Positions 44,327-56,187 of a stretch of 64,000 nt of DNA are shown here, piece after piece. The position numbers and the translations under genes are program-made. The notes beneath the pieces were generated by a model that saw nothing but the letters and a program-made list of their open reading frames with translations, was not told the origin of the DNA and ran no database searches. The first letter of the stretch is position 1; each line of letters begins with the position of its first letter. Source of the DNA: Nocardioides halotolerans DSM 19273 (GTDB taxonomy: Bacteria > Actinomycetota > Actinomycetes > Propionibacteriales > Nocardioidaceae); contig NZ_KE383923.1 in NCBI RefSeq assembly GCF_000422805.1, positions 257,296 through 321,295 on the forward strand, given 5' to 3'.

Positions 44327-45227
44327 CCGACGCGAGGGTCTCGAGCATCAGCAGGCTGGCGGGCGTCGGGTAGGCGTCCGGCGGGCGGACGGCGAGCACC
44401 CGTCGCGACGGACCGCCGGCGCGCAGCCGGCGGATGCTGGTGCCTGGCACCCGGGCGGCCGCGACGGCCAGCCCGGGCACCACGGCCACGCCCAGCCCGG
44501 CAGCCACGAACGCCTGCACGCCGCGGTAGTCGTCGCTGGCGAAGCCGACGTCAGGCTCGAAGCCCGCGCCGCGGCACGCCGCCCGGACGATGCTGAACCA
44601 CGTGCTGCCGGGCAGGCCGCCGATCCACGTCTCGCCCCGCAGGGCGGTCAGGTCGAGCGGCGTCTTCCCGCCTGCGAGGCGGTGCCGCTCGGGCAGCACG
44701 ACGCGGAACGGGTCGTCGAAGAGCACCACCTGGTCGAGGCGGACGTCGGGATGCTGCGCGAGCGCCGGGTCGTCGTAGACGAGGGCGACGTCGAGCTCAC
44801 CGTCGTACAGCCTGGGCAGGAGCGCCTGCAGGTGGTCGTCGACGAGCGAGAGCCGCACCCCCGGCCGCTGGTCGCGGAAGCGGGCCAGCGCCGGCGGCAC
44901 GAACGTCGCCAGTGCGGTCGGGAAGCTCCCCAACCGGAGCCGCCCGGCCCGCCTGCCGGTGACCTCGGCGAGCTCGTGCTCGGCGTCCGCGAGCCGGGAG
45001 AGCAGCAGCCGGCCGTGCCGGGCCAGGGTGTGACCCGCCTCGGTGAGCGCGGTCGGCCGGCTGGCCCGGTCGACGAGCGTGAGCTGGAGGTGCCGCTCCA
45101 GAGCGGAGACGTGCTGGCTGACCGCCGACTGGGTGAGCCCGAGCTCGCGGGCCGCGGCGGTGAAGGAGCCAGAGGCGTCGAGGGCGCAGAGCACCCGGAC
45201 CCCGCGCAGGTGATGTATCAGCTCCAC
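44292..45227 (-). CDS. LysR family transcriptional regulator
   Basis: 311 aa. N-terminal winged HTH 'FTAAARELGLTQSAVSQHVS' (about 20-40) and a type 2 periplasmic-binding-like effector domain from about 90. GTG 45227 has GAAGGA upstream and begins 'ELIHHLRGVRVL'; ATG 45251 lacks a ribosome site and sits in the operator. Divergent from the methyltransferase at 45326, which is its likely target by the usual LysR arrangement. Effector unknown. Confidence 0.88.
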   Translation of the reverse strand: MELIHHLRGVRVLCALDASGSFTAAARELGLTQSAVSQHVSALERHLQLTLVDRASRPTALTEAGHTLARHGRLLLSRLADAEHELAEVTGRRAGRLRLGSFPTALATFVPPALARFRDQRPGVRLSLVDDHLQALLPRLYDGELDVALVYDDPALAQHPDVRLDQVVLFDDPFRVVLPERHRLAGGKTPLDLTALRGETWIGGLPGSTWFSIVRAACRGAGFEPDVGFASDDYRGVQAFVAAGLGVAVVPGLAVAAARVPGTSIRRLRAGGPSRRVLAVRPPDAYPTPASLLMLETLASVTASFRVPARR

Positions 45228-45261
45228 TGATGATCCTTCAGTTATCAGCATTGCTGCTGAT
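45217..45261. promoter_or_regulatory. LysR-type operator cluster
   Basis: Perfect inverted repeat ATCAGCA-ttgc-TGCTGAT at 45244-45261 plus a second ATCAG-ctcca-CTGAT pair at 45217-45231 spanning the LysR start. Two phased dyads of the same half-site fit a LysR recognition plus activation site. Confidence 0.65.
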
Positions 45262-45325
45262 GGCATGGCCAGCCTACGGTCCAGCCGTCCCACGGGGCCA
45301 GCAACGCACCAGAGGAGCACCAGCC

Positions 45326-46462
45326 ATGACCACCACCAGCACGGGCACAAGCACCGGCACCAGCCCGGGCGCCAGCCCCGACAGCGGTCACCCCGGCGAC
45401 ACCGGCCCGGCCATCGACGGCGACCGCTTGATGGCGTTCGTCTTCCGGGCCGTCGACGAGGTCGGCGCCACGCTCAACGCCGCCCTGGTCGTCGTCGGCG
45501 ACGAGCTCGGCTACTACCGCGCCCTCGCCGACAGCGGCCCCCTGACGGCCGCCGAGCTGGCGGTCGCCACCGGCACCGACGCCCACTACGCCCGCGAGTG
45601 GCTCAACGCCCAGGCCGCCGGCTCGATCGTCGACTACGACCCCGGCACCGGGCGCTACACACTGCCCGCCGAGCACGCCGTGGCACTGACCGACGAGTCG
45701 AGCCCGGCCTTCCTCCCGGGGCTCTTCCAGATCGCCGTCGGCACGGTCGCGGGCGCCGGCCGGGTCCCCGACGCCGCCCGTCGCGGCACCGGCGTCGGCT
45801 GGCACGAGCACAACCGCGACGTGCACCACGGGTGCGAGCGGTTCTTCCGGCCCGGCTACCACGCGCACCTCGTCGACGAGTGGCTCCCGGCAGTCGGCGC
45901 GGCCGACGCGCTGCGCGCCGGCGCCTCCGTGGCCGATGTCGGTTGCGGCCACGGGGCCTCCACGGTGCTGATGGCGCAGGCCTTCCCCGCGTCGAGGTTC
46001 CACGGCTCCGACTACCACGCCGAGTCGATCGAGGTCGCCCGCGCGCGGGCGGTCGAGGCCGGCGTCTCCGACCGGGTGACGTTCGAGGTGGCGCCCGCCG
46101 ACGGCTTCGGCGGCTCCGGCTACGACCTCGTCACCACCTTCGACGCGCTGCACGACATGGGCGACCCGCTCGGCGCTGCCCGGCACGTGCACGAGGTGCT
46201 GGCCGACGACGGCACCTGGATGGTGGTCGAGCCGATGGCCGGCGACCGCGTCGAGGACAACCTGAACCCCGTCGGCCGGACCTACTACGGCTTCTCCACG
46301 CTGCTCTGCACGCCGGCCTCGCTCTCGCAGGACGTGGGGCTGGCCCTCGGCACCCAGGCCGGGCCGGCCCGCATCCGCGAGCTCGTCGAGGCGGCCGGCT
46401 TCACGAGGTTCCGCAGCGCCGCCGAGACGCCGTTCAACCGGGTGATGGAGATCCGGAGGTAG
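45326..46462 (+). CDS. Class I SAM-dependent methyltransferase, Rv2258c-like, with winged-helix N-domain
   Basis: 378 aa. Residues 1-28 are Thr/Ser/Gly/Pro-rich and variable; 35-110 a winged-helix dimerisation domain ('PLTAAELAVATGTDAHYARE', 'YTLPAEHAVALTD'); 200-300 the SAM domain with motif I 'VADVGCGHGASTVLMAQAF' and 'FHGSDYHAESIEVARAR', then 'YDLVTTFDALHDMGDP'. Resembles the Rv2258c group. ATG with AGAGGAG upstream. Stop abuts the stop of the convergent cysM. Probably controlled by the divergent LysR. Confidence 0.88.
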   Translation: MTTTSTGTSTGTSPGASPDSGHPGDTGPAIDGDRLMAFVFRAVDEVGATLNAALVVVGDELGYYRALADSGPLTAAELAVATGTDAHYAREWLNAQAAGSIVDYDPGTGRYTLPAEHAVALTDESSPAFLPGLFQIAVGTVAGAGRVPDAARRGTGVGWHEHNRDVHHGCERFFRPGYHAHLVDEWLPAVGAADALRAGASVADVGCGHGASTVLMAQAFPASRFHGSDYHAESIEVARARAVEAGVSDRVTFEVAPADGFGGSGYDLVTTFDALHDMGDPLGAARHVHEVLADDGTWMVVEPMAGDRVEDNLNPVGRTYYGFSTLLCTPASLSQDVGLALGTQAGPARIRELVEAAGFTRFRSAAETPFNRVMEIRR

Positions 46463-48134
<1,672 letters not shown>

Positions 48135-48220
48135 CCGTCCAGCGTATGGGCTGACCACGGCGTCCCGGCCCACGGCCCGAGGGTTGGGAGCGACGGCGCC
48201 AGCGCAAGCTCGCGGGGGTA

Positions 48221-48802
48221 TCAGGCCAGAGCTTGGACGAGTGTCTCCTGCAGGTAGCCGACCCACTCGTAGATGTCGTGGGCCTGGGCGCGGGGGTCGT
48301 CGTCGGGGAGCGAGTGCCAGTAGCCCTCGTCGCCCTCCTGCACCTCGAGGCGGGTCGCCAGTGCGAGCCGCAGGTCGGTGAACGAGCGCATCCAGACCTC
48401 CGCCGTCGGCTCGTCGAGCTCGACGTCGATCATCAGGCCCTCCTCGGTCAGCTCGGGTGGCAGCCCGGCCTCCTCGAGCCCGTCGATGATCGTGACCGCG
48501 GCCCGCGCCTTGCCGTCGCGCAGCGTCCCCTCGGTGAACCTGCGGAACTCCGCGGCGCCCTCCTCGTCGTGGGGGTAGGCCGTGGGGAACAGCCGCGCAA
48601 GCACCGGGTCGTCGGGCTCGGTCGTCGGGCCCGAGAAGTCCATCATCGCCTCGAGCGGGTCGACGTCGTCGCGGGGCACGGCCGCCTCGTTGCGCAGCAG
48701 CTCGACGAGCTGGGCCGCGAGCGAGCGCAGCAGGTCGGCCTCGAAGCCGGTGAAGGTGGCGATGAGGCGCTTGCTGCGGCGGTGGCGCGTGAAGCCGGTC
48801 AA
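48221..48802 (-). CDS. DUF2017 family protein
   Basis: 193 aa. Starts 'TGFTRHRRSKRLIATFTGFE', then 'ADLLRSLAAQLVELLRNE' and C-terminal 'ALATRLEVQEGDEGYWHSLP' with 'YEWVGYLQETLVQAL', the DUF2017 pattern (mycobacterial Rv1332). TTG 48802 is four bases after the clpS stop; there is no ATG or GTG before the conserved region. Role unknown, always near clpS, possibly connected with adaptor function. Confidence 0.87.
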   Translation of the reverse strand: MTGFTRHRRSKRLIATFTGFEADLLRSLAAQLVELLRNEAAVPRDDVDPLEAMMDFSGPTTEPDDPVLARLFPTAYPHDEEGAAEFRRFTEGTLRDGKARAAVTIIDGLEEAGLPPELTEEGLMIDVELDEPTAEVWMRSFTDLRLALATRLEVQEGDEGYWHSLPDDDPRAQAHDIYEWVGYLQETLVQALA

Positions 48803-48806
48803 GGAA

Positions 48807-49103
48807 TCAGCTCTGCTTGTCCAGCGTCGCCCAGAGGCCGTACTCGTGCATGGCCTGCACGTCACGCTCCATCTCCTCGCGGCTGCCGGTGCTGACGACC
48901 GACTTGCCGTCCTCGTGCACCTCGAGCATCAGCTTCTCGGCCTTCTTCTTGTCGTATCCGAAGTACTTCTGGAACACGTAGGTCACGTAGGACATCAGGT
49001 TGACCGGGTCGTTCCAGACGATCGTCACCCACGGCACCGCCAGGACGGTGATCTCGTCGGGGGTGGTGGTCGGTTCGACCTCGACGGGGCTGGCGGTCGA
49101 CAC
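48807..49103 (-). CDS. clpS: ATP-dependent Clp protease adaptor ClpS
   Basis: 98 aa adaptor that delivers N-degron substrates to ClpA/C-ClpP. Conserved '[20 protein letters not shown]' (about 27-46), '[18 protein letters not shown]' and 'YGLWATLDK' are all present. GTG 49103; followed closely by the DUF2017 gene. Divergent from pncB with a 33-bp spacer. Confidence 0.94.
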   Translation of the reverse strand: MSTASPVEVEPTTTPDEITVLAVPWVTIVWNDPVNLMSYVTYVFQKYFGYDKKKAEKLMLEVHEDGKSVVSTGSREEMERDVQAMHEYGLWATLDKQS

Positions 49104-49136
49104 GCCCCCATGGTGCCACGCACGTAGGGTTCGTCC

Positions 49137-50429
49137 GTGGCTCCCTCGACAGCCCTGCTGACAGACCACTACGAGCTGACCATGCTCCAGGCCGCGCTGG
49201 CGAGCGGTACGGCGGAGCGCCGGTCGGTCTTCGAGCTGTTCGGGCGGCGGTTGCCCGAGGGCCGGCGCTACGGCGTGGTGGCCGGGGTCGGCCGGGCGCT
49301 GGACGCGATCGAGGCCTTCCGGTTCGGCGAGGAGGAGCTCGCCGCGCTCGACGGGGTCGTGGACGCGCCGACCCTGGCCTGGCTCGCCGACTACCGCTTC
49401 CGCGGCGACGTCTGGGGCTACCCCGAGGGCGAGACCTACTTCGCCCACTCGCCGCTGCTGATCGTGGAGGCCAGCTTCGCGGAGGCGGTGGTGCTCGAGA
49501 CCGTGCTGCTCTCGATCTACAACCACGACTCGGCGATCGCCTCGGCCGCCTCGCGGATGACCGCCGCCGCCGGAGACCGGCCGTGCATCGAGATGGGCTC
49601 GCGGCGCACCCACGAGGAGGCCGCGGTGGCCGCGGCCCGGGCGGCGTACATCGCCGGCTTCGCCAACACCTCCAACCTCGCCGCGCGCCGGCGTCACGGC
49701 ATCCCGACCACCGGCACCAGCGCCCACTCGTTCACGCTGCTGCACGACACCGAGGAGGACGCCTTCCGCGCGCAGGTCACCTCGCTCGGCACCGGGACGA
49801 CGCTGCTCGTCGACACCTACGACGTCGCCGAGGCGGTCCGGAGCGCCGTCGACGTGGCCGGGCCCGAGCTCGGCGCGGTCCGCCTCGACTCGGGCGACCT
49901 CGGGCTGCTGGCCGTGGAGGTGCGCGCCCAGCTCGACTCGCTCGGGGCGACCGGCACCCGGATCGTCGTGACGAGCGACCTCGACGAGTACGCCATCGCC
50001 GCGCTCGCCTCGGCACCGGTCGACGGCTACGGCGTCGGCACCCAGCTCGTGACCGGCAGCGGGCACCCGACGTCCGGGTTCGTCTACAAGCTCGTCGCCC
50101 GCGAGGACGACCAGGGCGTGCTGCAGTCGGTCGCGAAGAAGAGCGTCGACAAGGTCTCCGTGGGCGGTCGCAAGTACGCCCTGCGCCGGCTCACCCGCGA
50201 GGGCGTCGCCGAGGCCGAGGTGGTCGGCGTCGGCACCCCCGCCGAGAACGACGGCGACGACCGCGAGCTCCTCGTGCCGCTCGTGCGCGACGGCGAGGTC
50301 GTCGGCCGCGAGCCGCTCGAGGCCGCGCGCGACCGGCACACCCGGAGCCGGGCCGAGCTGCCGCCCGCCGCGCAGCAGCTGTCGCGCGGCGAGCCCGTCA
50401 TCCCCACGGTGTTCGAGGGCGATCGCTGA
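49137..50429 (+). CDS. pncB: Nicotinate phosphoribosyltransferase
   Basis: 430 aa enzyme of the Preiss-Handler NAD pathway converting nicotinate and PRPP to NaMN. '[13 protein letters not shown]' at the start, the catalytic His region '[12 protein letters not shown]' (about 202-213), '[20 protein letters not shown]' and '[13 protein letters not shown]' (phosphoribosyl binding) are present. GTG start. Followed 83 bp later by pncA, so nicotinamide is deamidated and used by neighbouring genes. Confidence 0.94.
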   Translation: MAPSTALLTDHYELTMLQAALASGTAERRSVFELFGRRLPEGRRYGVVAGVGRALDAIEAFRFGEEELAALDGVVDAPTLAWLADYRFRGDVWGYPEGETYFAHSPLLIVEASFAEAVVLETVLLSIYNHDSAIASAASRMTAAAGDRPCIEMGSRRTHEEAAVAAARAAYIAGFANTSNLAARRRHGIPTTGTSAHSFTLLHDTEEDAFRAQVTSLGTGTTLLVDTYDVAEAVRSAVDVAGPELGAVRLDSGDLGLLAVEVRAQLDSLGATGTRIVVTSDLDEYAIAALASAPVDGYGVGTQLVTGSGHPTSGFVYKLVAREDDQGVLQSVAKKSVDKVSVGGRKYALRRLTREGVAEAEVVGVGTPAENDGDDRELLVPLVRDGEVVGREPLEAARDRHTRSRAELPPAAQQLSRGEPVIPTVFEGDR

Positions 50430-50512
50430 GGGCCTCGCACACTGCTCGACAGTCGAGGAAATTCCGAACCACCCTGGCGGCGGCGACCGGAAGCGCCGAC
50501 TAGGTTGACCTC

Positions 50513-51091
50513 GTGAAGACCGCGCTCATCGTCGTCGACGTGCAGAACGACTTCTGCGAGGGCGGGTCGCTGCCCGTCGCCGGGGGTGCCCAGGTCGCGG
50601 CCGACGTCGCCCGGCTCCTGCACGAGCGCGCGGCCGGCGGCGAGGCCGCCCCGGCGTACGACCACGTCGTCGCGACCAAGGACCACCACGTCGACCCAGG
50701 CGACCACTGGGCCCGGGAGCCCGACTTCGTGGACTCCTGGCCGGTGCACTGCCGGGTCGGCACCGAGGGGGAGGCGTTCCACCCCAACCTCGACCCGCAG
50801 CCCTTCGACGCGATCTTCCTCAAGGGCGAGCACCAGGCGGCCTACTCCGGGTTCGAGGGCACCCACGACGGGCGCCCGCTGGCGCAGTGGCTGCGCGACC
50901 ACGAGATCACCCGCGTCGACATCTGCGGCATCGCCACCGACCACTGCGTGCGCGCGACCGCGCTCGACGCGGCGGGCGAGGGGTTCGAGACGACGGTGCT
51001 GCTCGACCTGTGTGCGGGCGTGGCTCCCGAGACCACCGAGGCCGCGCTGGCGGCGATGCGAGAGGCGGGCGTCGGCCTTGCTGGAGACTGA
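50513..51091 (+). CDS. pncA: Nicotinamidase (isochorismatase-like hydrolase)
   Basis: 192 aa amidase hydrolysing nicotinamide to nicotinate. Catalytic triad Asp9 ('VVDVQNDF'), Lys104 ('[10 protein letters not shown]') and Cys145 ('[10 protein letters not shown]'); metal site in '[11 protein letters not shown]'; '[12 protein letters not shown]' is typical of nicotinamidases rather than other isochorismatases. GTG start. Its 3' end overlaps the next gene by 14 bp. Confidence 0.92.
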   Translation: MKTALIVVDVQNDFCEGGSLPVAGGAQVAADVARLLHERAAGGEAAPAYDHVVATKDHHVDPGDHWAREPDFVDSWPVHCRVGTEGEAFHPNLDPQPFDAIFLKGEHQAAYSGFEGTHDGRPLAQWLRDHEITRVDICGIATDHCVRATALDAAGEGFETTVLLDLCAGVAPETTEAALAAMREAGVGLAGD

Positions 51092-51860
51092 CGACCTCGT
51101 CGTCGAGCCCCGCGAGGGCGGGGCGCTCTGGCTGACCTTCGACCGGCCGGAGGTCCTCAACGCGTTCAGCGGCGAGCTGTCGGTCGCGCTCGCCGAGCGG
51201 CTGGAGGACGCCGCCAGCAACGACGAGGTCCGCGTCGTCGTGGTCACCGGCACCGGGCCCGCGTTCAGCGCCGGCGCTGACATCTCCGGCGCGGACGCGC
51301 ACGAGCGGTTCGACGTCCGCGCCCTCGACGCGGCGAACCGGATCATCCGGGCGGTCGTCGCCTGTCCCAAGCCGGTGGTGGCCGCGGTCAACGGCGTCGC
51401 CGCCGGCGTCGGCTGCTCGACCGCGCTCGCCGCCGACCTCGTCGTCGCGGCCGAGTCGGCGTCGTTCCTGCTCGCGTTCGCCCGGATCGGGCTGATGCCC
51501 GACGGCGGTACGTCCGCGACGGTCGCCGCGTCGATCGGCCGGGCGCGGGCGATGCGGATGGCGCTGCTCGGCGAGCCGCTCACCGCGCGCGAGGCGTACG
51601 ACGCGGGCCTGGTGAGCCACGTGGCGCCCGACGAGGAGTTCGGCGCGGTCGTCGACCAGGTGGTCCGGCGGCTGGCCCGAGGAGCACCGCTGGCCCAGGC
51701 CGCGACCAAGAAGGCCGTCAACGCCGCCACCCTCGACCTGCTGGAGGGCGCGCTGGAGCGCGAGCGCACCGGCCAGACCGTCCTGCTGCGCACCGACGAC
51801 GCCGCCGAGGGCATGCGCGCGTTCAACGAGCAGCGCCGGCCCGCCTTCCGGGGCCTCTGA
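51078..51860 (+). CDS. Enoyl-CoA hydratase/isomerase family protein
   Basis: 260 aa crotonase-fold enzyme. Oxyanion-hole motifs 'AFSAGADISG' (about 62-71) and 'AAGVGCSTALAADL' (about 110-123). The second catalytic Glu of true hydratases is not obvious: 'LMPDGGTSATVA' carries Asp/Pro instead of the E-x-x-L-G pattern. Could be a hydratase, isomerase or ring-cleaving crotonase. TTG 51078 lies inside the end of pncA. Confidence 0.82.
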   Translation: MLETDDLVVEPREGGALWLTFDRPEVLNAFSGELSVALAERLEDAASNDEVRVVVVTGTGPAFSAGADISGADAHERFDVRALDAANRIIRAVVACPKPVVAAVNGVAAGVGCSTALAADLVVAAESASFLLAFARIGLMPDGGTSATVAASIGRARAMRMALLGEPLTAREAYDAGLVSHVAPDEEFGAVVDQVVRRLARGAPLAQAATKKAVNAATLDLLEGALERERTGQTVLLRTDDAAEGMRAFNEQRRPAFRGL

Positions 51861-51865
51861 CCGCC

Positions 51866-53101
51866 GTGAGCCAGCGCGGGCAGGCCCTCGCGACCCTGCG
51901 CGAGCCGAACTTCCGCGCGTACTTCCTCTCCACCCTCGTCAACGGTGCCGGCTCGACGATGGGCGGCATCGCGCTGGCGTTCGCGGTCCTCGAGGTCAGC
52001 CGCTCGCCGTCCGCGCTCGGCATCGTGCTCGCCGCGCACACCATCCCGGAGGTCCTCCTTCTGCTGGCCGGCGGCGTCATCGCCGACCGCTTCGGCCGGA
52101 CCGCGACGATCCAGCTCTCCAACGTCATCTCCGGGGTCACCCAGCTCGTGATCGCGGGTCTCGTCATCAGCGGCGAGGCACAGCTGTGGGTGCTCGCCGC
52201 CCTCAGCGCGGTCAACGGGGCCTCGTCGGCGATCGGCTTCCCGGCGCTGGCCAGCGTGCTGCCGCAGCTCGTGCCCCGCGAGCAGCTGCAGGCGGCCAAC
52301 GTCCTCAACTCGATGCGGCGCGGCGTCCTCAACGTCATCGGCCCGGCGATCGGCGGCGTGCTCGTGGTGACCGTGGGTGCCGGGTGGGCGGTCGCGGTCG
52401 ACGGCCTCACCTACCTGGCGGCCGCCGCCCTGCTCCTCATGGTCAAGATCCCGCCGCCGCTCCCCCGCGCCGACCGGGCGAGCATGGTCGAGGACCTCCG
52501 CGAGGGCTGGGCCTACTTCCGCTCGACCACGTGGCTGTGGGCGGTGGTGCTCGCCTTCGGCGTCCTCAACGCGCTGCACAGCGGCTTCAACACCCTCGGT
52601 CCGGTGATGGCGGTGACCACCGACATCGGCGAGGCCGGGTGGGGACTGATCCTGTCGGCCGGCGCGGTCGGCCTGCTGCTCACCACCGTGGTGATGCTCC
52701 GCGTCCCCCTGCAGCGGCCGCTGCTCTGGGGGATGCTCGGCTGCGCGCTCTACGGCGTGCCGATGCTCGTGCTCGGCCTCCACCCGAGCCTGGTTGCGGT
52801 GATGGTGGCGACCTTCGTCGGGGGTGCCGGCATCGAGGTCTTCAGCCTGGGCTGGAGCCTGGCGATGCAGGAGCACGTGCCCGACGAGATGCTCTCGCGC
52901 GCCTACTCCTACGACGCCCTCGGCTCCTTCGTCGCCATCCCCGTCGGGCAGCTGGCCGTCGGGCCGCTGGGTGCGGCGTTCGGCGTGCGCGAGGTGCTGC
53001 TGGTCTGCGGCGTGGCCTACGCCGTGATCTGCGTGGCCACGCTGGGCTCGCGGTCGGTGCGCGACCTCCAGCGCGTCGACCACGCCGGCGCGGTCACCTG
53101 A
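51866..53101 (+). CDS. MFS transporter (MFS_3, transmembrane secretion effector type)
   Basis: Membrane exporter of 411 aa, 10-12 membrane segments. 'NFRAYFLSTLVNGAGSTMGG' start, motif A 'AGGVIADRFGRTATIQLSNV' (about 69-88) and 'FNTLGPVMAVTTDIGEAG' in the C-half, typical of the enterobactin-exporter-like MFS_3 group. GTG start 5 bp after the crotonase stop, so possibly one operon pncA-crotonase-MFS. Substrate unknown. Confidence 0.86.
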   Translation: MSQRGQALATLREPNFRAYFLSTLVNGAGSTMGGIALAFAVLEVSRSPSALGIVLAAHTIPEVLLLLAGGVIADRFGRTATIQLSNVISGVTQLVIAGLVISGEAQLWVLAALSAVNGASSAIGFPALASVLPQLVPREQLQAANVLNSMRRGVLNVIGPAIGGVLVVTVGAGWAVAVDGLTYLAAAALLLMVKIPPPLPRADRASMVEDLREGWAYFRSTTWLWAVVLAFGVLNALHSGFNTLGPVMAVTTDIGEAGWGLILSAGAVGLLLTTVVMLRVPLQRPLLWGMLGCALYGVPMLVLGLHPSLVAVMVATFVGGAGIEVFSLGWSLAMQEHVPDEMLSRAYSYDALGSFVAIPVGQLAVGPLGAAFGVREVLLVCGVAYAVICVATLGSRSVRDLQRVDHAGAVT

Positions 53102-53104
53102 GCC

Positions 53105-53629
53105 TCAGCACCACTTCTCGGCCAGCGCCCGGATCACCGTGAGGTTGCGGTTGGTCGCCACCCCGAGGTGCTTCTCGACGGCCGCGTTGGTGAGCTTCGC
53201 CTCGTGGTAGTTGTCACCGAGCAGCAGGTGCACGGCGCGGCCGCCGACCTTGGCCACCTCGTCGGTGGTGCTGGTGTCCTCGAGCTGCTTGATGGCCGCG
53301 GCGGTCGGGGCGTCCTTGCACAGCGACACGTAGTGCTTGCCGCCGTGCCCGAGGCGCGCGGCGTGCTCCGCGATCTCGCGCAGCTCCTTCTGGGTGAACA
53401 CGATGGTCGGCACCGCGAACCCCGCCTCGACCTCGAAGGCCTCCTCCAGGGCGGCCTCGATCTTCGCCCGGGAGCGCAGCGTGGTGTCGAAGCGGACGTT
53501 GCCGGTGTTGATGTACGTCGCGACGTCGGTGAAGCCGGCCGCCTCGACCGCCTTGATGATCGAGTCCTTGGGGAACTTCCGGTTGCGGCCAAGGTTGATC
53601 GCCCGCAGGAAGCCGATGTAGGTCGCCAT
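53105..53629 (-). CDS. DUF1697 family protein
   Basis: 174 aa. 'YIGFLRAINLGRNRKFPKDS' at the N-terminus and 'VATYINTGNVRFDTTL' define DUF1697. No catalytic motif known. ATG start; four-base spacing from the RDD gene upstream. Confidence 0.87.
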   Translation of the reverse strand: MATYIGFLRAINLGRNRKFPKDSIIKAVEAAGFTDVATYINTGNVRFDTTLRSRAKIEAALEEAFEVEAGFAVPTIVFTQKELREIAEHAARLGHGGKHYVSLCKDAPTAAAIKQLEDTSTTDEVAKVGGRAVHLLLGDNYHEAKLTNAAVEKHLGVATNRNLTVIRALAEKWC

Positions 53630-53633
53630 GACC

Positions 53634-54344
53634 TCAGCGGATCCGCACGACGTTGGTCTTCGCGATCTTGTCGTGGATCGCCTGGTTGTGGTCGTCCCAC
53701 AGCGGCCAGAGGTAGTCGAGGACGGTGTAGACGAAGGTCAGGCAGCCGGCCACCGGCAGCAGGCCCAGCAGCCCCACGCCGTACTGCCCGGCCCAGCGCA
53801 GCAGCACCGTGCCGAGGGTCATCGGTCCCGGCCGCTCGCGCAGGCGCACCCGCAGCCCGAGGAGCAGCTTGCCCGGCGTGGCCTGCTTCCACATCAGGAA
53901 GCCGACGTTGTAGACGAAGCCGACCGCGACGTTGATCAGCGTGATGATCGCCAGCGGGACCGCGATGTCGCCCTGCAGCTCGCTCGAGTCGAGGCTCGCG
54001 CTGTCGCCGTTGAAAGCCTCGTCGAAGACGTCGCGGTAGCTGTCGTAGACGTCACGGGCCCACGGGAACGCGAGGACCGCCGAGACCATGCCGAGGAGGA
54101 GGCCGTCGATCACCAGCGCCAGCACCCGCCACCACCACCCGGCCAGCGGTACGCCGTCCGGCGTGGTCGGCCGGCCGTCGTACGCCGCGCCGGCGGCCGG
54201 GTAGGCCGGGTAGCTCGGGTAGGCGGGCTGCTGCGCCGGGGCGACGTGCTCGGTCCAGCGCGTGCCGTCCCAGTAGCGCAGCTGCGCCGGCTGACCGGGC
54301 TGCGGCGGGACGGGGTCGGGGTGCCAGCCGGGCGGTGAGGTCAC
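53634..54344 (-). CDS. RDD family membrane protein with N-terminal DUF2510
   Basis: 236 aa. The N-terminal 'PPGWHPDP...LRYWDGTRWTEH' is DUF2510, followed by a Pro/Ala/Tyr-rich linker and an RDD domain from about residue 65 ('GWWWRVLALVIDGLLLGMVS') with about four membrane segments. 'ATPGKLLLGLRV' is the typical RDD loop. Role unknown in this family. Confidence 0.87.
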   Translation of the reverse strand: MTSPPGWHPDPVPPQPGQPAQLRYWDGTRWTEHVAPAQQPAYPSYPAYPAAGAAYDGRPTTPDGVPLAGWWWRVLALVIDGLLLGMVSAVLAFPWARDVYDSYRDVFDEAFNGDSASLDSSELQGDIAVPLAIITLINVAVGFVYNVGFLMWKQATPGKLLLGLRVRLRERPGPMTLGTVLLRWAGQYGVGLLGLLPVAGCLTFVYTVLDYLWPLWDDHNQAIHDKIAKTNVVRIR

Positions 54345-54367
54345 CCGGGAAGGTTAGTGGCCCGACA

Positions 54368-55597
<1,230 letters not shown>

Positions 55598-55608
55598 TCA
55601 GGTCAAAG

Positions 55609-55639
55609 TGTGCAACAGTACGACGACACGCTGTGCAAC
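55609..55639. promoter_or_regulatory. Direct-repeat operator candidate between hppD and the Lrp-type gene
   Basis: Two copies of TGTGCAAC at 55609-55616 and 55632-55639, 23 bp start to start (about two helical turns), in the 81-bp divergent spacer. Suits binding by the adjacent Lrp/AsnC protein. Confidence 0.5.
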
Positions 55640-55660
55640 TTGTTCAGTTCGGAGCCGCTG

Positions 55661-56131
55661 ATGGACGATCTCGATCGCAGATTGATCGATCTCTTCGCGA
55701 CCGACCCGCGCATCGGCGTGCTCGAGGCGTCGCGGCGCCTCGGCGTGGCCCGCGGCACCGTCCAGGCCCGGCTCGACAAGCTCACCTCGTCGGGCGTGAT
55801 CACGTCGTGGGGCCCGGACCTGTCGCCCGCTGCTCTGGGCTACCCGGTGACGGCGTTCCTCACCCTCGAGATCCGCCAGGACGAGCGCACCGGCGGCGGC
55901 CACGACACCGTGGGTGCCCACCTCGCCGAGATCCCCGAGGTGCTCGAGGCGCACACGATCACCGGCGCCGGCGACCTGATGGCCCGCGTCGTCGCCCGCT
56001 CCAACACCGACCTGCAGCGCGTGATCGACCTCGTGCTCGCCAACCCCGCGATCGTCCGCTCCTCGACCGTGATCGCGCTCGCCACCCAGGTGCCCTACCG
56101 GGTGCTGCCCCTGGCCGCCGTGGTGGGGTAG
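55661..56131 (+). CDS. Lrp/AsnC family transcriptional regulator
   Basis: 156 aa. N-terminal HTH 'DDLDRRLIDLFATDPRIGVL' and 'ASRRLGVARGTVQARLDKL', C-terminal RAM effector domain from about 75 ('AHTITGAGDLMARVVARSNT'). ATG with CGGAG upstream. Divergent from hppD, so likely regulates tyrosine catabolism. Its TAG stop is part of the arm of a 22-bp palindrome. Confidence 0.92.
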   Translation: MDDLDRRLIDLFATDPRIGVLEASRRLGVARGTVQARLDKLTSSGVITSWGPDLSPAALGYPVTAFLTLEIRQDERTGGGHDTVGAHLAEIPEVLEAHTITGAGDLMARVVARSNTDLQRVIDLVLANPAIVRSSTVIALATQVPYRVLPLAAVVG

Positions 56132-56187
56132 TCCCTGACGTTCGGGCCCCTGTTCCTCCACAACTGGGGCCCGAACGTCAGGGACTA
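56129..56187. terminator. Perfect 22-bp inverted repeat, bidirectional terminator containing both stop codons
   Basis: TAGTCCCTGACG... arm at 56129-56150 and its exact complement at 56166-56187, with a 15-nt loop. Each arm begins with TAG in the reading frame of the gene that enters it: the Lrp-type gene stops at 56129-56131 and the helicase at 56185-56187. No T-run follows the stem. Confidence 0.75.

Noticed and set aside
50084..53083. 999-codon open frame on the minus strand
   Set aside because: It is antisense to pncB, pncA, the crotonase gene and the MFS gene, has Arg/Asp/His-rich low-complexity sequence typical of high-GC shadow frames, and no domain.
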